This document shows positions 25,559-33,342 of a DNA stretch of 64,000 nucleotides, piece after piece (within the stretch, counting starts at the first letter, position 1; each line of letters starts with the position of its first letter). Location: contig NZ_CP108423.1 of the NCBI RefSeq assembly GCF_035917235.1, positions 3,413,001 to 3,477,000 of the forward strand, given 5' to 3'. This DNA comes from Streptomyces sp. NBC_01294 (GTDB lineage: Bacteria; Actinomycetota; Actinomycetes; Streptomycetales; Streptomycetaceae). Both the position numbers and the translations under genes were made by a program. Under the pieces are notes generated by a model. It did not search any database. It saw nothing but the letters and a program-made list of their open reading frames with translations, and was not told where the DNA came from.

Positions 25559-26890
25559 TCAGGCGGTCGCGGCGACCGGCTGCGGCGTGACGTCGGCGGC
25601 GGCCGACGGGGCCGGGTCGTCCAGCGGGGAGGCCGAGGCGGAGGCGTAGGCCTCCTTGTCCAGGATTCCCTCGCGGGCCGAGACGATGACCGGGACCAGG
25701 GCTTGCCCGGCCACGTTCGTGGCCGTGCGGATCATGTCCAGGATCGGGTCGATCGCCAGCAGCAGGCCCACGCCCGCCAGCGGGAGGCCCAGGGTGGAGA
25801 GGGTCAGCGTCAGCATGACCGTCGCGCCCGTCAGACCGGCCGTGGCCGCCGAGCCGATGACCGACACGAAGACGATGAGCAGGTACTCCTTGATGCCCAG
25901 CTGCACGTCGAAGATCTGCGCGATGAAGATCGCGGCGAGCGCCGGGTAGATCGCGGCGCAGCCGTCCATCTTGGTGGTGGCGCCGAACGGGACGGCGAAG
26001 GAGGCGTATTCCTTCGGGACGCCGAGGCGCTCGGTGACCTTCTGGGTGACCGGCATGGTGCCGACCGAGGAGCGCGAGACGAAGGCCAGCTGGATGGCGG
26101 GCCAGGCGCCCTTGAAGAACTGGAGCGGGTTGACCTTGGCGACCGTCGCGAGCAGCAGCGGGTAGACCACGAACATCACGAGGGCGCAGCCGATGTAGAC
26201 GTCGGCGGTGAAGGTCGCGTACTTGCCGATCAGGTCCCAGCCGTACGTGGCGATCGCGGTGCCGATCAGGCCGATGGTGCCGATCGGGGCGAGGCGGATG
26301 ACCCACCACAGGGCCTTCTGGAGCAGCTCCAGGGCGGACTCGGCGAGGTCGAGGACCGGCTTGGCCTTGGCGCCCAGCTGGAGGGCGGCGATGCCGGCGA
26401 CGACGGCCAGGAAGACGATCTGGAGGACCTTGAGCTCGGTGAACGGCGTGACGATGTCCGTCGGCACGATCCCGGTCAGGAAGTCGATCCAGGAACCGGT
26501 CTTCTTCGGCTCCTTGCCGTCGGCCGCGGTGAGGCCGGTGCCCGCACCCGGGTCGGTCAGCAGGCCGATGCCGATGCCGATGCCGACCGCGATCAGCGAG
26601 GTGATCATGAACCAGAGCAGCGTGCGGGTGGCGAGCCGCGCGGCGTTGTTCACCTTCCGCAGGTTGGTGATCGACACCAGGATCGCGAAGAAGACGAGCG
26701 GGGCGATGGCCAGCTTGAGCAGCTGGACGAAGAGGTCGCCGGTCTTCTCCAGGGTGGTGGCGAGCCAGCTGATGTCCTGGCTGCGGGCTATCCATCCGAA
26801 GAGGACGCCGAGGGCGAGACCGGCGACGATCTGGGCCCAGAAGGGGAACTTGAACGAGGCCTTGGCGGGGGCCTGCGGGGTCGCGGACAC
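25559..26890 (-). CDS. DAACS-family symporter (dicarboxylate/amino acid, possibly cystine)
   Basis: A 443-residue sodium- or proton-coupled carrier of the GltP/DctA/TcyP fold. Eight-helix layout with hairpins; conserved AFVSRSSVGTMPVT (the serine-rich HP1 loop), FGATTKMDGCAAIYPALAAIFIAQ (helix 7, NMDG-like) and IDPILDMIRTATNVAGQALVPVIV (helix 8). GTG at 26890 is chosen for GGAGAG 6 bases upstream. The class transports C4-dicarboxylates, glutamate or cystine. A Cys-rich leader peptide upstream (27002-27079) argues for cystine. A charged Ala/Ser C-terminal tail is cytoplasmic. Confidence 0.88.
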   Translation of the reverse strand: MSATPQAPAKASFKFPFWAQIVAGLALGVLFGWIARSQDISWLATTLEKTGDLFVQLLKLAIAPLVFFAILVSITNLRKVNNAARLATRTLLWFMITSLIAVGIGIGIGLLTDPGAGTGLTAADGKEPKKTGSWIDFLTGIVPTDIVTPFTELKVLQIVFLAVVAGIAALQLGAKAKPVLDLAESALELLQKALWWVIRLAPIGTIGLIGTAIATYGWDLIGKYATFTADVYIGCALVMFVVYPLLLATVAKVNPLQFFKGAWPAIQLAFVSRSSVGTMPVTQKVTERLGVPKEYASFAVPFGATTKMDGCAAIYPALAAIFIAQIFDVQLGIKEYLLIVFVSVIGSAATAGLTGATVMLTLTLSTLGLPLAGVGLLLAIDPILDMIRTATNVAGQALVPVIVSAREGILDKEAYASASASPLDDPAPSAAADVTPQPVAATA

Positions 26891-26954
26891 GGACACTCTC
26901 CGGTGGTGACGCACAAAGACGAGGGGGGAAGTTCTGCGGGGTGATGCGGTGCGG

Positions 26955-26989
26955 CAGCAGCCAGGAAGGGCCGGCCGGGACCGCTGCTG
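26955..26989 (-). promoter_or_regulatory. Possible hairpin in the symporter leader
   Basis: CAGCAGC and GCTGCTG arms (26955-26961, 26983-26989) flank a GC-rich centre with a GGCCGGCC palindrome, between the leader peptide stop and the symporter start. It could act in attenuation; an alternative fold was not worked out. Confidence 0.3.
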
Positions 26990-27001
26990 TAACGATTCAG
27001 C

Positions 27002-27079
27002 TCAACAGCAACAGGCCGCGGACGCGCGGCGGCAGAGGTCGACGTGCAGGCGCGCCACGAGCGGAACGCTCGCGGACAT
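27002..27079 (-). CDS. Cys-rich leader peptide upstream of the symporter
   Basis: A 25-codon frame starting at an ATG (27079), with an internal GTG (27058) as alternative start, ends RLHVDLCRRASAACCC before TGA. The RLHVDLCR core is the hallmark of the widespread streptomycete 'putative leader peptide' family, usually placed upstream of sulfur-assimilation and transporter genes. Three consecutive cysteine codons at the end suit cysteine-responsive attenuation, as established for mycobacterial polycysteine leader peptides. There is no ribosome-binding site before the ATG, so leaderless translation is likely. It ends 112 bases before the symporter start. Confidence 0.7.
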   Translation of the reverse strand: MSASVPLVARLHVDLCRRASAACCC

Positions 27080-27096
27080 CGGGTGCGCAACTGTGG

Positions 27097-27108
27097 TCAA
27101 CATGTTGA
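27097..27108. promoter_or_regulatory. 12-bp palindrome in the symporter promoter region
   Basis: TCAACATGTTGA is a perfect AT-rich palindrome 18 bases upstream of the leader peptide start. It lies where a promoter for a leaderless transcript would be, so a repressor site is likely; the protein is unknown. Confidence 0.5.
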
Positions 27109-27125
27109 GCACGCTAACACCTCTG

Positions 27126-27154
27126 CTTTGAGAAACTCAAAGGGGCACTTTGAG
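27126..27154. repeat. Three CTTTGAG heptamers in alternating orientation
   Basis: CTTTGAG at 27126-27132, its inverse CTCAAAG at 27136-27142 and CTTTGAG again at 27148-27154. The first two form a perfect 7-bp inverted repeat around AAA. They lie about 50-75 bases upstream of the leader peptide start, so an activator or repressor array is possible. Confidence 0.45.
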
Positions 27155-27197
27155 ACAGCGGCGTGCGAGGCCCTCTTGCGCGGGCCCGGAAAACACG

Positions 27198-27241
27198 ACC
27201 GCCCCAGCGTTCACGGGGGATTTACCCGGTGCTGGGGCGGT
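27198..27241 (-). terminator. Terminator of the DUF4229 gene
   Basis: ACCGCCCCAGC (27198-27208) and GCTGGGGCGGT (27231-27241) form an 11-bp stem, 45 bases past the stop of the gene ending at 27287; on the minus strand it is followed by TTTT. Confidence 0.7.
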
Positions 27242-27286
27242 TCGATGTGTGATGAAGCCAACTGGGGCGTTACGCCCGGGACCGTC

Positions 27287-27592
27287 CTAGACGCGCGCCG
27301 CGTCGTCGGCCTGGTCCTCCTGGCTGCGGTTCGCGGCGAGCTTCTCCTTCGCGCCCGCGACGCGACCGGAGATCTGCTGGGACATCTCTTCGCGCTGCTT
27401 GCGCAGGAGGACGTAGGAGAGCGGGGCGGAGAGCACGAGGGCGAGCAGCACGACCCAGGCGGCGTTGGCGTCCCCGAGCCCGGCGGGCACCCAGCGGAGC
27501 CGGACGAGGCCCGCGACGACGACGAGGCATCCGACGAAGATGCCCAGGCGCATCGCGGTGTAGCGGATCGTTGCGCTCGGCTTGAGGGACAC
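27287..27592 (-). CDS. DUF4229 membrane protein
   Basis: A 101-residue protein starting VSLKPSATIRYTAMRLGIFVG, with two transmembrane segments (about 16-36 and 46-66), then RKQREEMSQQISGRVAGAKEKLAANRSQEDQADDAARV as a charged cytoplasmic tail. This is the typical length and order for DUF4229, a membrane protein of unknown function usually found near menaquinone genes in actinobacteria. GTG at 27592 has GAAGGGG 6 bases upstream. Confidence 0.85.
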   Translation of the reverse strand: MSLKPSATIRYTAMRLGIFVGCLVVVAGLVRLRWVPAGLGDANAAWVVLLALVLSAPLSYVLLRKQREEMSQQISGRVAGAKEKLAANRSQEDQADDAARV

Positions 27593-27727
27593 GGTGACCC
27601 CTTCTCTCTCGTCGTGGTCGTACGCCGTACGTCGGCTGCGCCGGCTGGTGCCCGTCCAGTGAAGCACGCCGGGCCCCGGCCGCGGCCCTCCGGGGTACGG
27701 CGTCGGCCCGCGCGGCCGGGCCGCCTG

Positions 27728-27763
27728 CACGGGCATCGGTACGGGCATCGGCACGGGCATCGG
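27728..27763. repeat. 12-base tandem repeat
   Basis: Three copies of a CACGGGCATCGG-like unit with single-base variants run from 27728 to 27763 between the DUF4229 gene and the acetyltransferase gene. Confidence 0.55.
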
Positions 27764-27791
27764 TATGGGTGCCCGCACCGGCGCCGGTCGG

Positions 27792-28316
27792 TCAGTGCAG
27801 CGGCAGCAGCATCGTGATGTCGTCGCGGTCGTCGCCCGGGGCCACCCGGATGGCGCCGGGGACGCGGCCGACCTCCTTGTAGCCGCAGGCCGCGTAGAAG
27901 TACTCCAGGCCGTGGCCGCCGCGGCAGCCGAGCCGGATCGCGTCGATGCCCTCGACGGAGCGGGCCGCGGCCTCCGTCGCGGCCATCAGCGCGCGCCCGT
28001 AGCCCTTGCCCTGGTGGCGCGGATGGACCATCACCGTGTACGCCCACAGCCAGTGGAGCTGGAGCCGGTGCGTGTTGTGGGTGAGGAAGGCGGTCGCGGC
28101 GACCGAGCCGTCCCCGGTGTGCCCGACGAGCAGCCGGCAGCGCCCGTCGGCGACGCCCGCGAGCTGCTGGTCGAGCGTGGGGCGGATGTCGTCGGAGGTG
28201 ACCGGCGGCACGAAGCCCACGGCGCCGCCCGCGTTGGAGACGTCGGTCCACAGGTCGAGGATCCCCTCGCGCAGGGCGGGGTCGATGACCGGGTCCAGGG
28301 TGAAGGTAAGGGGCAT
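27792..28316 (-). CDS. GNAT-family N-acetyltransferase
   Basis: A 174-residue acetyl-CoA-dependent acetyltransferase. The acetyl-CoA pyrophosphate loop is VMVHPRHQGKGYGRALM (about 95-111) and the C-terminal strand is RLGCRGGHGLEYFYAACGYKEVGRVPGA (about 127-154), which matches the Q/RxxGxG/A and GFY motifs of the family. Substrate unknown. It lies just upstream of the DUF4229 gene on the same strand, with 199 bases between that hold a 12-base tandem repeat. Confidence 0.9.
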   Translation of the reverse strand: MPLTFTLDPVIDPALREGILDLWTDVSNAGGAVGFVPPVTSDDIRPTLDQQLAGVADGRCRLLVGHTGDGSVAATAFLTHNTHRLQLHWLWAYTVMVHPRHQGKGYGRALMAATEAAARSVEGIDAIRLGCRGGHGLEYFYAACGYKEVGRVPGAIRVAPGDDRDDITMLLPLH

Positions 28317-28360
28317 AGGGTCAACCTATCCATTACCCGATCGGGTCGTCCAGAAAAAGC

Positions 28361-28397
28361 CGAACCCCGGCCCTCGTCGACGGGGGGCCGGGGTTCG
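28361..28397 (-). terminator. Terminator of mqnE
   Basis: Perfect 13-bp arms CGAACCCCGGCCC/GGGCCGGGGTTCG (28361-28373, 28385-28397); on the minus strand the stem is followed by GCTTTTT. It lies 27 bases past the mqnE stop. Confidence 0.85.
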
Positions 28398-28423
28398 ACG
28401 TGCCGAGCGGATCGGACAGCGGG

Positions 28424-29587
28424 TCAGACGCGCATCGCCTGCGGGGTCTCGCGCAGGCTCGCGTCCGGACCGGGGTACTCGCGGATGATCTCGTAGCGCG
28501 TGTTGCGCTCGACCGGGCGGAAGCCCGCTTCCCGGATCAGCTCCAGCAGGTCCTCACGACCCAGCTTGTTCGGGGTGCCGTAGTTGTCCGCGTCGTGAGT
28601 GATCTTGTACTCGACGACCGAGCCGTCCATGTCGTCCGCACCGTGCTGCAGCGCGAGCTGGGCGGTCTGCACGCCGTGCATCACCCAGAACACCTTGACG
28701 TGCGGCACGTTGTCGAAGAGCAGTCGCGAGACGGCGAAGGTCTTCAGCGCCTCGGCGCCGGTCGCCATCGTCGTGCGCGCCTGGAGCTTGTTGCGCACCT
28801 TGCCGTCCTGCATGTCCACGAAGTCGTGCTGGTAGCGCAGCGGGATGAAGACCTGGAAGCCGCCGGTCTCGTCCTGGAGCTCGCGCAGCCGCAGTACGTG
28901 GTCCACGCGGTGGCGCGGCTCCTCGATGTGCCCGTAGAGCATCGTCGAGGGGGTCTTGAGGCCCTTCGAGTGCGCGAGGCGGTGGATGCGCGACCAGTCT
29001 TCCCAGTGGGTGCGGTGGTCGACGATGTGCTGGCGGACCTCCCAGTCGAAGATCTCCGCGCCGCCGCCGGTGAGCGACTCCAGGCCGGCCTCGATCAGCT
29101 CGTCCAGGATGTCGGAGGCCGACATGCCGGAGATCGTCTCGAAGTGGTGGATCTCGGTCGCCGTGAACGCCTTCAGCGAGACGTTCGGCAGCGCCTTCTT
29201 CAGCTCCGAGAGCGAGCGCGGGTAGTAGCGCCACGGCAGGTTCGGGTGCAGGCCGTTGACGATGTGCAGCTCGGTGAGGCTGTCGTTCTCCATGGCCTTG
29301 GCCAGGCGCACGGCCTCCTCGATGCGCATCGTGTACGCGTCCTTCTCGCCCGGCTTGCGCTGGAACGAGCAGTAGGCGCACGAGGCCGTGCACACGTTGG
29401 TCATGTTGAGGTGACGGTTGACGTTGAAGTGGACGACGTCACCGTTCTTGCGCGTGCGCACCTCGTGGGCGAGGCCACCGAGCCAGGCCAGGTCGTCCGA
29501 CTCGTAGAGGGCGATGCCGTCCTCACGGGTCAGCCGCTCGCCGGAGCGGACCTTCTCCTCCAGCTCACGCTTGAGCCCAGCGTCCAT
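28424..29587 (-). CDS. mqnE: Aminofutalosine synthase MqnE (radical SAM)
   Basis: A 387-residue radical SAM enzyme that joins chorismate-derived 3-[(1-carboxyvinyl)oxy]benzoate with SAM to make 6-amino-6-deoxyfutalosine, the first committed futalosine-pathway step. The [4Fe-4S] ligands are Cys66, Cys70 and Cys73 in CTASCAYCSF. Family segments HIVNGLHPNLPW, FTATEIHHF, GGGAEIFD and STMLYGHIEEPRHRVDHV are all present and the length is normal. GGAGG lies 10 bases before the ATG. An Lrp-type gene precedes it by 60 bases, and a strong terminator follows. Cytoplasmic; works with the ubiX, mqnP and mqnL genes nearby. Confidence 0.95.
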   Translation of the reverse strand: MDAGLKRELEEKVRSGERLTREDGIALYESDDLAWLGGLAHEVRTRKNGDVVHFNVNRHLNMTNVCTASCAYCSFQRKPGEKDAYTMRIEEAVRLAKAMENDSLTELHIVNGLHPNLPWRYYPRSLSELKKALPNVSLKAFTATEIHHFETISGMSASDILDELIEAGLESLTGGGAEIFDWEVRQHIVDHRTHWEDWSRIHRLAHSKGLKTPSTMLYGHIEEPRHRVDHVLRLRELQDETGGFQVFIPLRYQHDFVDMQDGKVRNKLQARTTMATGAEALKTFAVSRLLFDNVPHVKVFWVMHGVQTAQLALQHGADDMDGSVVEYKITHDADNYGTPNKLGREDLLELIREAGFRPVERNTRYEIIREYPGPDASLRETPQAMRV

Positions 29588-29647
29588 GTACCGGTCGCCT
29601 CCTCTAGATGCCTCTGCCTGTCCTGCGAACCCTGACCAACCGTACTC

Positions 29648-30103
29648 TCAGGCTTCCTCGGGAAGTTCCCCGACCCGGTTCTCCCACTTGGTGGAGAGCA
29701 CGATGGTGGTGCGGGTGCGCGAGACGCCCTTGGTGCCGGAGAGCCTGCGGATGATCTTTTCCAGGCCGTCCACGTCGTTGGCGCGCACCTTCAGCATGAA
29801 GGAGTCGTCGCCGGCGATGAACCAGCAGTCCTCGATCTCGGCGAGGTCGCGCAGCCGCCGGGCCACGTCCTCGTGGTCCGCGGCGTCGGACATGGAGAGT
29901 CCGATCAGGGCCGTGACGCCGAGGCCGAGCGAACGCGAGTCCACCGTCGCGCGGTAGCCGGTGATGACGCCGGCCGTCTCCAGTCGGTTGATGCGGTCGG
30001 TGACGCTGGGGCCGGAGAGGCCCACGAGACGGCCCAGCTCCGCGTACGAGGCACGACCGTTTTCCCGGAGTGCCTGGATGAGCTGCCTGTCCACCGTGTC
30101 CAT
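29648..30103 (-). CDS. Lrp/AsnC-family transcriptional regulator
   Basis: A 151-residue regulator with an N-terminal helix-turn-helix (MDTVDRQLIQALRENGRASYAELGRLVGLSGPSVTDRINRLETAGVITGYRA) and a C-terminal RAM ligand-binding domain with the family GDDSFMLKVRANDVDGLEKIIRRL segment. It lies immediately upstream of mqnE on the same strand, so mqnE may be cotranscribed or controlled by it. Similar Lrp genes accompany menaquinone clusters in Streptomyces. Effector unknown. Confidence 0.92.
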   Translation of the reverse strand: MDTVDRQLIQALRENGRASYAELGRLVGLSGPSVTDRINRLETAGVITGYRATVDSRSLGLGVTALIGLSMSDAADHEDVARRLRDLAEIEDCWFIAGDDSFMLKVRANDVDGLEKIIRRLSGTKGVSRTRTTIVLSTKWENRVGELPEEA

Positions 30104-30162
30104 TTACGTGGAGCCTTCCATTATTCGGCGATCCTGCAAGTCTAGGTATAGAATCTAAGGCA

Positions 30163-30182
30163 CGCAGGGTCAACATCCTGCG
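30163..30182. promoter_or_regulatory. Inverted repeat between Lrp gene and small gene
   Basis: CGCAGG (30163-30168) and CCTGCG (30177-30182) face each other across 8 AT-rich bases in the 123-base divergent gap, a plausible Lrp autoregulatory site. Confidence 0.4.
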
Positions 30183-30226
30183 AATTCTTTCAGCAGATCA
30201 ATAACGATCTTCAGGAGTGGTACACC

Positions 30227-30361
30227 GTGTTCACGATCGAGATGGCCCACGCACACATGCGACAGCTCCAGGAGCTGGCCAACCGATCCCGCGCCCACCA
30301 GCCCGCCGCCGCCCAGCGCGTCGACAAGCTCCGCAAGCCGCTCGGCGCCAAGAAGGCCTAG
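30227..30361 (+). CDS. Small basic protein (44 aa)
   Basis: A 44-residue helical, Arg/Gln/Lys-rich peptide (MFTIEMAHAHMRQLQELANR, ending RKPLGAKKA), starting at GTG 30227 with AGGAG 9 bases upstream. High third-position GC and the good ribosome-binding site support coding. It diverges from the Lrp gene and its stop shares a CTAG with the convergent ubiX stop. It resembles the short 'helix then KKA' proteins seen at this locus in streptomycetes; function unknown. Confidence 0.65.
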   Translation: MFTIEMAHAHMRQLQELANRSRAHQPAAAQRVDKLRKPLGAKKA

Positions 30362-31050
30362 TCACCGCGGCTTGCCCCCCGGGGAGAACGGGATCCTCCC
30401 AACTCCCCCTCCCAACGGCGGTACAGCCGGTGCGGCACCTCTGCCGCGTCCAGCACCCGCCCCGCGACGAAGTCCACCAGATCCTGGATGTGCGTCGCAC
30501 CCGCGTAGAACGCCGGAGAGGCGGGCAGCACGATCGCGCCCGCCTCGTCCAGCGCCACCAGATGCTTCAGCGTCTGACCGTTCAGCGGGGTCTCCCGCAC
30601 CGCGACCACCAGCCGGCGCCGCTCCTTGAGCGTCACGCTCGCCACGCGCTGGAGCAGGTCCTTCGACAGTCCGAGCGCCACCCCCGCCACGCAGGCCGTG
30701 GACGCCGGGACGATGAGCATCCCCTTGACCGGGTACGAACCCGAGCTCGGACCGGCGGCCAGGTCCCCGGCACCCCAGAAGCGGACGTCCGCGTCCCCCG
30801 CGGGGACCTCGAAGGTCCCCGGTTTGCCGTCGGCGCCACGGGCCAGCCACTCCGCGAGGTCCTCGCGCCAGTGCGCGTCGCGGAAGGCGATCCCGGTCTC
30901 GTCCAGCAGGGTGAGGCGCGACGCCCGGCTCACCACCAGGTCGACGCTCTCGCCCGCGGCCAGCAGCCCGCGGAGCACCGCCGCCGCGTACGGCGTCCCG
31001 GACGCCCCGGAAACCCCGACCACCCACGGGGTGCGCTTGCGCTCAGTCAT
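30358..31050 (-). CDS. ubiX: UbiX-type flavin prenyltransferase
   Basis: A 230-residue flavoprotein that attaches dimethylallyl phosphate to FMN, giving the prenylated-FMN cofactor used by UbiD decarboxylases. The FMN loop GVSGASGTPYA lies at about 12-22, and SYPVKGMLIVPASTACVAGVALGLSKDLLQRVASVTLKERRRLVVAVRETP contains the conserved dimethylallyl-phosphate site. It serves the UbiD decarboxylase at 33806-35263. ATG at 31050 has GGAGG only 1-2 bases away, unusually close. C-terminal RS/G-rich tail is unremarkable. Confidence 0.9.
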   Translation of the reverse strand: MTERKRTPWVVGVSGASGTPYAAAVLRGLLAAGESVDLVVSRASRLTLLDETGIAFRDAHWREDLAEWLARGADGKPGTFEVPAGDADVRFWGAGDLAAGPSSGSYPVKGMLIVPASTACVAGVALGLSKDLLQRVASVTLKERRRLVVAVRETPLNGQTLKHLVALDEAGAIVLPASPAFYAGATHIQDLVDFVAGRVLDAAEVPHRLYRRWEGELGGSRSPRGASRGD

Positions 31051-31136
31051 ACCTCCGAGACTATCCGGCCACCCCCCGCGGGCACTCGGTAAGGTGTCCG
31101 GACGTTCCAGGGGAGGGACGCTTCGAGGGGGCGACG

Positions 31137-31751
31137 ATGAGCACGACGGCGGATCTGTCCTGGACCCGGACCGGGCGGGCCAAGGCGGCGGCAAAGCTGA
31201 TGCTGGCCTGGATCGCCCTGCTGTGGCTGATCGAGGCGGTCGATCTGGCCACCGGCAACGCCCTCGACCCGTACGGGATCACCCCGCGCGACCCGGATCA
31301 CCTGATAGGCGTGATCGCCCACCCGTTCCTGCACTTCGGCTTCGGCCACGTGGCGGCCAACAGCTGGCCACTGCTGGTCTTCGGCTTCATCGCCGCGCTC
31401 GGCGGCATCCGCCGCCTCCTCGCCGTGAGCGCCCTGATCACGCTCGCGGTCGGCATCGGGGGCTGGCTCGTCGCCCCGCCCGACACCCTGGGGGCCGGCG
31501 CCTCCGGACTGGTCTTCGGCCTCTTCGGCTACGTGGTGGTCCGCGGCTTCGTCGAACGCAAGCCGCTGAACGCGGTGGTCGGCGTGGTGGTCGCCGCCCT
31601 GTGGGGCTCCACGATCTTCCTGGGCGTCCTGCCCACCGACTCCGGCGTGGGCTGGTACGCCCACCTCATCGGACTCGTGGCGGGTGTGCTGACCGCCCTC
31701 TACCTCCGCCGCCCGGCTGCTCCGCAGCCGACCCCGACCCTGCTCAGCTGA
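31137..31751 (+). CDS. Rhomboid-family intramembrane serine protease
   Basis: A 204-residue polytopic protein with six transmembrane helices. The family features are HFGFGHVAANSWPLLVFG (loop 1/helix 2, HxxxN), GAGASGLVFGLFG with the catalytic serine (about residue 125), and YAHLIGLVAGVL with the catalytic histidine (about 184). It cleaves membrane proteins within the bilayer; substrates unknown. It is embedded in the menaquinone region but on the opposite strand. Its stop overlaps that of the Uma2 gene in an 8-base palindrome. Confidence 0.9.
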   Translation: MSTTADLSWTRTGRAKAAAKLMLAWIALLWLIEAVDLATGNALDPYGITPRDPDHLIGVIAHPFLHFGFGHVAANSWPLLVFGFIAALGGIRRLLAVSALITLAVGIGGWLVAPPDTLGAGASGLVFGLFGYVVVRGFVERKPLNAVVGVVVAALWGSTIFLGVLPTDSGVGWYAHLIGLVAGVLTALYLRRPAAPQPTPTLLS

Positions 31752-32322
31752 CCGCGGAGGGGTCCACAGAGGGGTCCACCGGCAGACCCGAGGTGTCGAT
31801 CACGAGCTTGCCGATGCCGGTCTCGACGGTGACCTCGCCGCCGTACGGGATGGTGTCCCGTCCCCGGTAGCCGTCGGGTCCGGGGTTCCACAGGGTCATG
31901 CAGTGCGCCTTGTAGGGGTCGAAGATCAGGTAGTGCGGGATGCCGCGGCGCGCGTAGGCGCGGTCCTTGACCTCGTAGTCGTTGTGGCGGCTGCTCGGGG
32001 AGACCACCTCGACAGCCAGCTCGATGAGATCGGGTGAGTAGGCACTGAGGTTCTTGCGCCGCTCGGCATCCGGGATGAGGGCGAGATCCGGGCAGAGCTC
32101 ATTGATCTCGTCGAAAGGGACGGCGACATCGGAAATGAAGCCCCACTCCGGTGAGAGTTGCGGCTTCAGCAGGCCCCGCACCTCCCAGATCGTCTCGTTG
32201 TGGTGAGGCTTGACCGGACTCATCACGATGGCGCCCTCGACAATCTCCGTCCGGTACCCGGGGAACATGTCCTCGAACCGGCTGAGCTGTGAGTGCAGGC
32301 GGTCGATCTCCGAAACGGTCAC
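31744..32322 (-). CDS. Uma2-family (DUF820) restriction-endonuclease-like protein
   Basis: A 192-residue protein with the PD-(D/E)XK-like Uma2 fold: RTEIVEGAIVMSPVKPHHN (substrate loop), CPDLALIPD and LAVEVVSPSSRHNDYEVKDRAYARRGIPHYLIFDP (E-x-S ... K motifs). Streptomyces genomes carry many copies of unknown function; another lies at 59702. GTG at 32322 is chosen because GGGAGG is 5 bases upstream, rather than the ATG at 32340. Confidence 0.85.
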   Translation of the reverse strand: MTVSEIDRLHSQLSRFEDMFPGYRTEIVEGAIVMSPVKPHHNETIWEVRGLLKPQLSPEWGFISDVAVPFDEINELCPDLALIPDAERRKNLSAYSPDLIELAVEVVSPSSRHNDYEVKDRAYARRGIPHYLIFDPYKAHCMTLWNPGPDGYRGRDTIPYGGEVTVETGIGKLVIDTSGLPVDPSVDPSAVS

Positions 32323-32418
32323 GTCAGCCTCCCTGTCCATGCACTCGATGGTAGGGCGCACCGTAGCGAGAAGGTCGGACTCCGGACCGTCGGATGCGGA
32401 CCCGCCCACACGACCGAG

Positions 32419-33342
32419 CTACAGGGTCAGGCCCCGGACCGACAGGTCCAGCAGCGCGCACACGAAGAGGGCGATGCCGATGAAGCCGTTGACCGTGAAG
32501 AAGGCGCGGTTGAGGCGGGACAGGTCGTTCGGCTTCACGATGGTGTGCTCGTAGAGGAAGGCGACGGCCACGAGCACCAGGCCGGCCCAGAACAGCACGC
32601 CCGCGTCCGTGGCGAGGGCGTACCAGGCCAGCAGGGCCGTGGTCACGACGTGCGCGCCGCGCGCCCCCCAGAGGGCGGCCGGGACACCAAAGCGGGCCGG
32701 GACGGACTTGACGCCCTCCGCGCGGTCGGCGGCCACGTCCTGGCAGGCGAAGATCAGGTCGAAGCCGCCGATCCACACGCCCACCGCGAGGCCCAGGATC
32801 ACCGCGTCCCAGGACCACTCGCCGGTGATCGCCAGCCAGGCGCCGACCGGGCCCATCGCCTGGGCCAGGCCCAGGATGGCGTGCGGGAAGTTCGTGAACC
32901 GCTTGCCGTACGGGTACACCACCATCGGGATGACGGCGACGGGCGCCAGCATCAGGCAGAGCGGGTTCAGCAGCGCCGCCGAGCCGAGGAAGACGACGAG
33001 CGCGATCCCGGCGCCGGTCCAGGCCGAGCGGACCGACACCGCGCCGGTGACCAGCTCACGGCCGGCCGTGCGCGGGTTGCGGGCGTCGATCTCGCGGTCG
33101 ATGATCCGGTTCGCCGCCATCGCGAAGGTCCGCAGCCCCACCATGCAGACGGTGACGAGCAGCAGCTTGCCCCAGTGCACGTTCCGGTCGAGCTGGAACA
33201 TGGCGGTGAGCGCCGCGATGTAGGCGAAGGGCAGCGCGAAGACCGAGTGCTCGATCATCACGAGCCGCAGGAAGGCCTTGACCTTGCCGCTCGCCTCCGG
33301 CGCGGGGCCGGGACCGCGGACGTCTTCGGCGGTGGTCATCAC
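32419..33342 (-). CDS. mqnP: Menaquinone prenyltransferase MqnP (UbiA family)
   Basis: A 307-residue membrane enzyme that attaches the polyprenyl chain to the dihydroxynaphthoate-derived ring in the futalosine pathway. The two Asp-rich motifs are NRIIDREIDARNPRT (about 77-91) and DLIFACQDVAADRAEGVKS (about 186-204), which bind Mg-prenyl diphosphate. Eight or nine transmembrane helices are evident. Starts at GTG 33342 overlapping the previous stop (GTGA) or ATG 33339. Third gene of the mqnL-unknown-mqnP operon. It lies in the menaquinone neighbourhood, which supports MqnP over a ubiquinone-type UbiA. Confidence 0.88.
   Translation of the reverse strand: MMTTAEDVRGPGPAPEASGKVKAFLRLVMIEHSVFALPFAYIAALTAMFQLDRNVHWGKLLLVTVCMVGLRTFAMAANRIIDREIDARNPRTAGRELVTGAVSVRSAWTGAGIALVVFLGSAALLNPLCLMLAPVAVIPMVVYPYGKRFTNFPHAILGLAQAMGPVGAWLAITGEWSWDAVILGLAVGVWIGGFDLIFACQDVAADRAEGVKSVPARFGVPAALWGARGAHVVTTALLAWYALATDAGVLFWAGLVLVAVAFLYEHTIVKPNDLSRLNRAFFTVNGFIGIALFVCALLDLSVRGLTL

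Noticed and set aside
24999..26795. 598-codon minus-strand frame and 25145-26944 plus frame over the symporter
   Set aside because: Shadows of the symporter and small membrane genes with low-complexity products.
27728..27763. Short tandem repeats considered as a CRISPR array
   Set aside because: Units are 12 bases head to tail with no spacers, and no cas gene occurs in the window.
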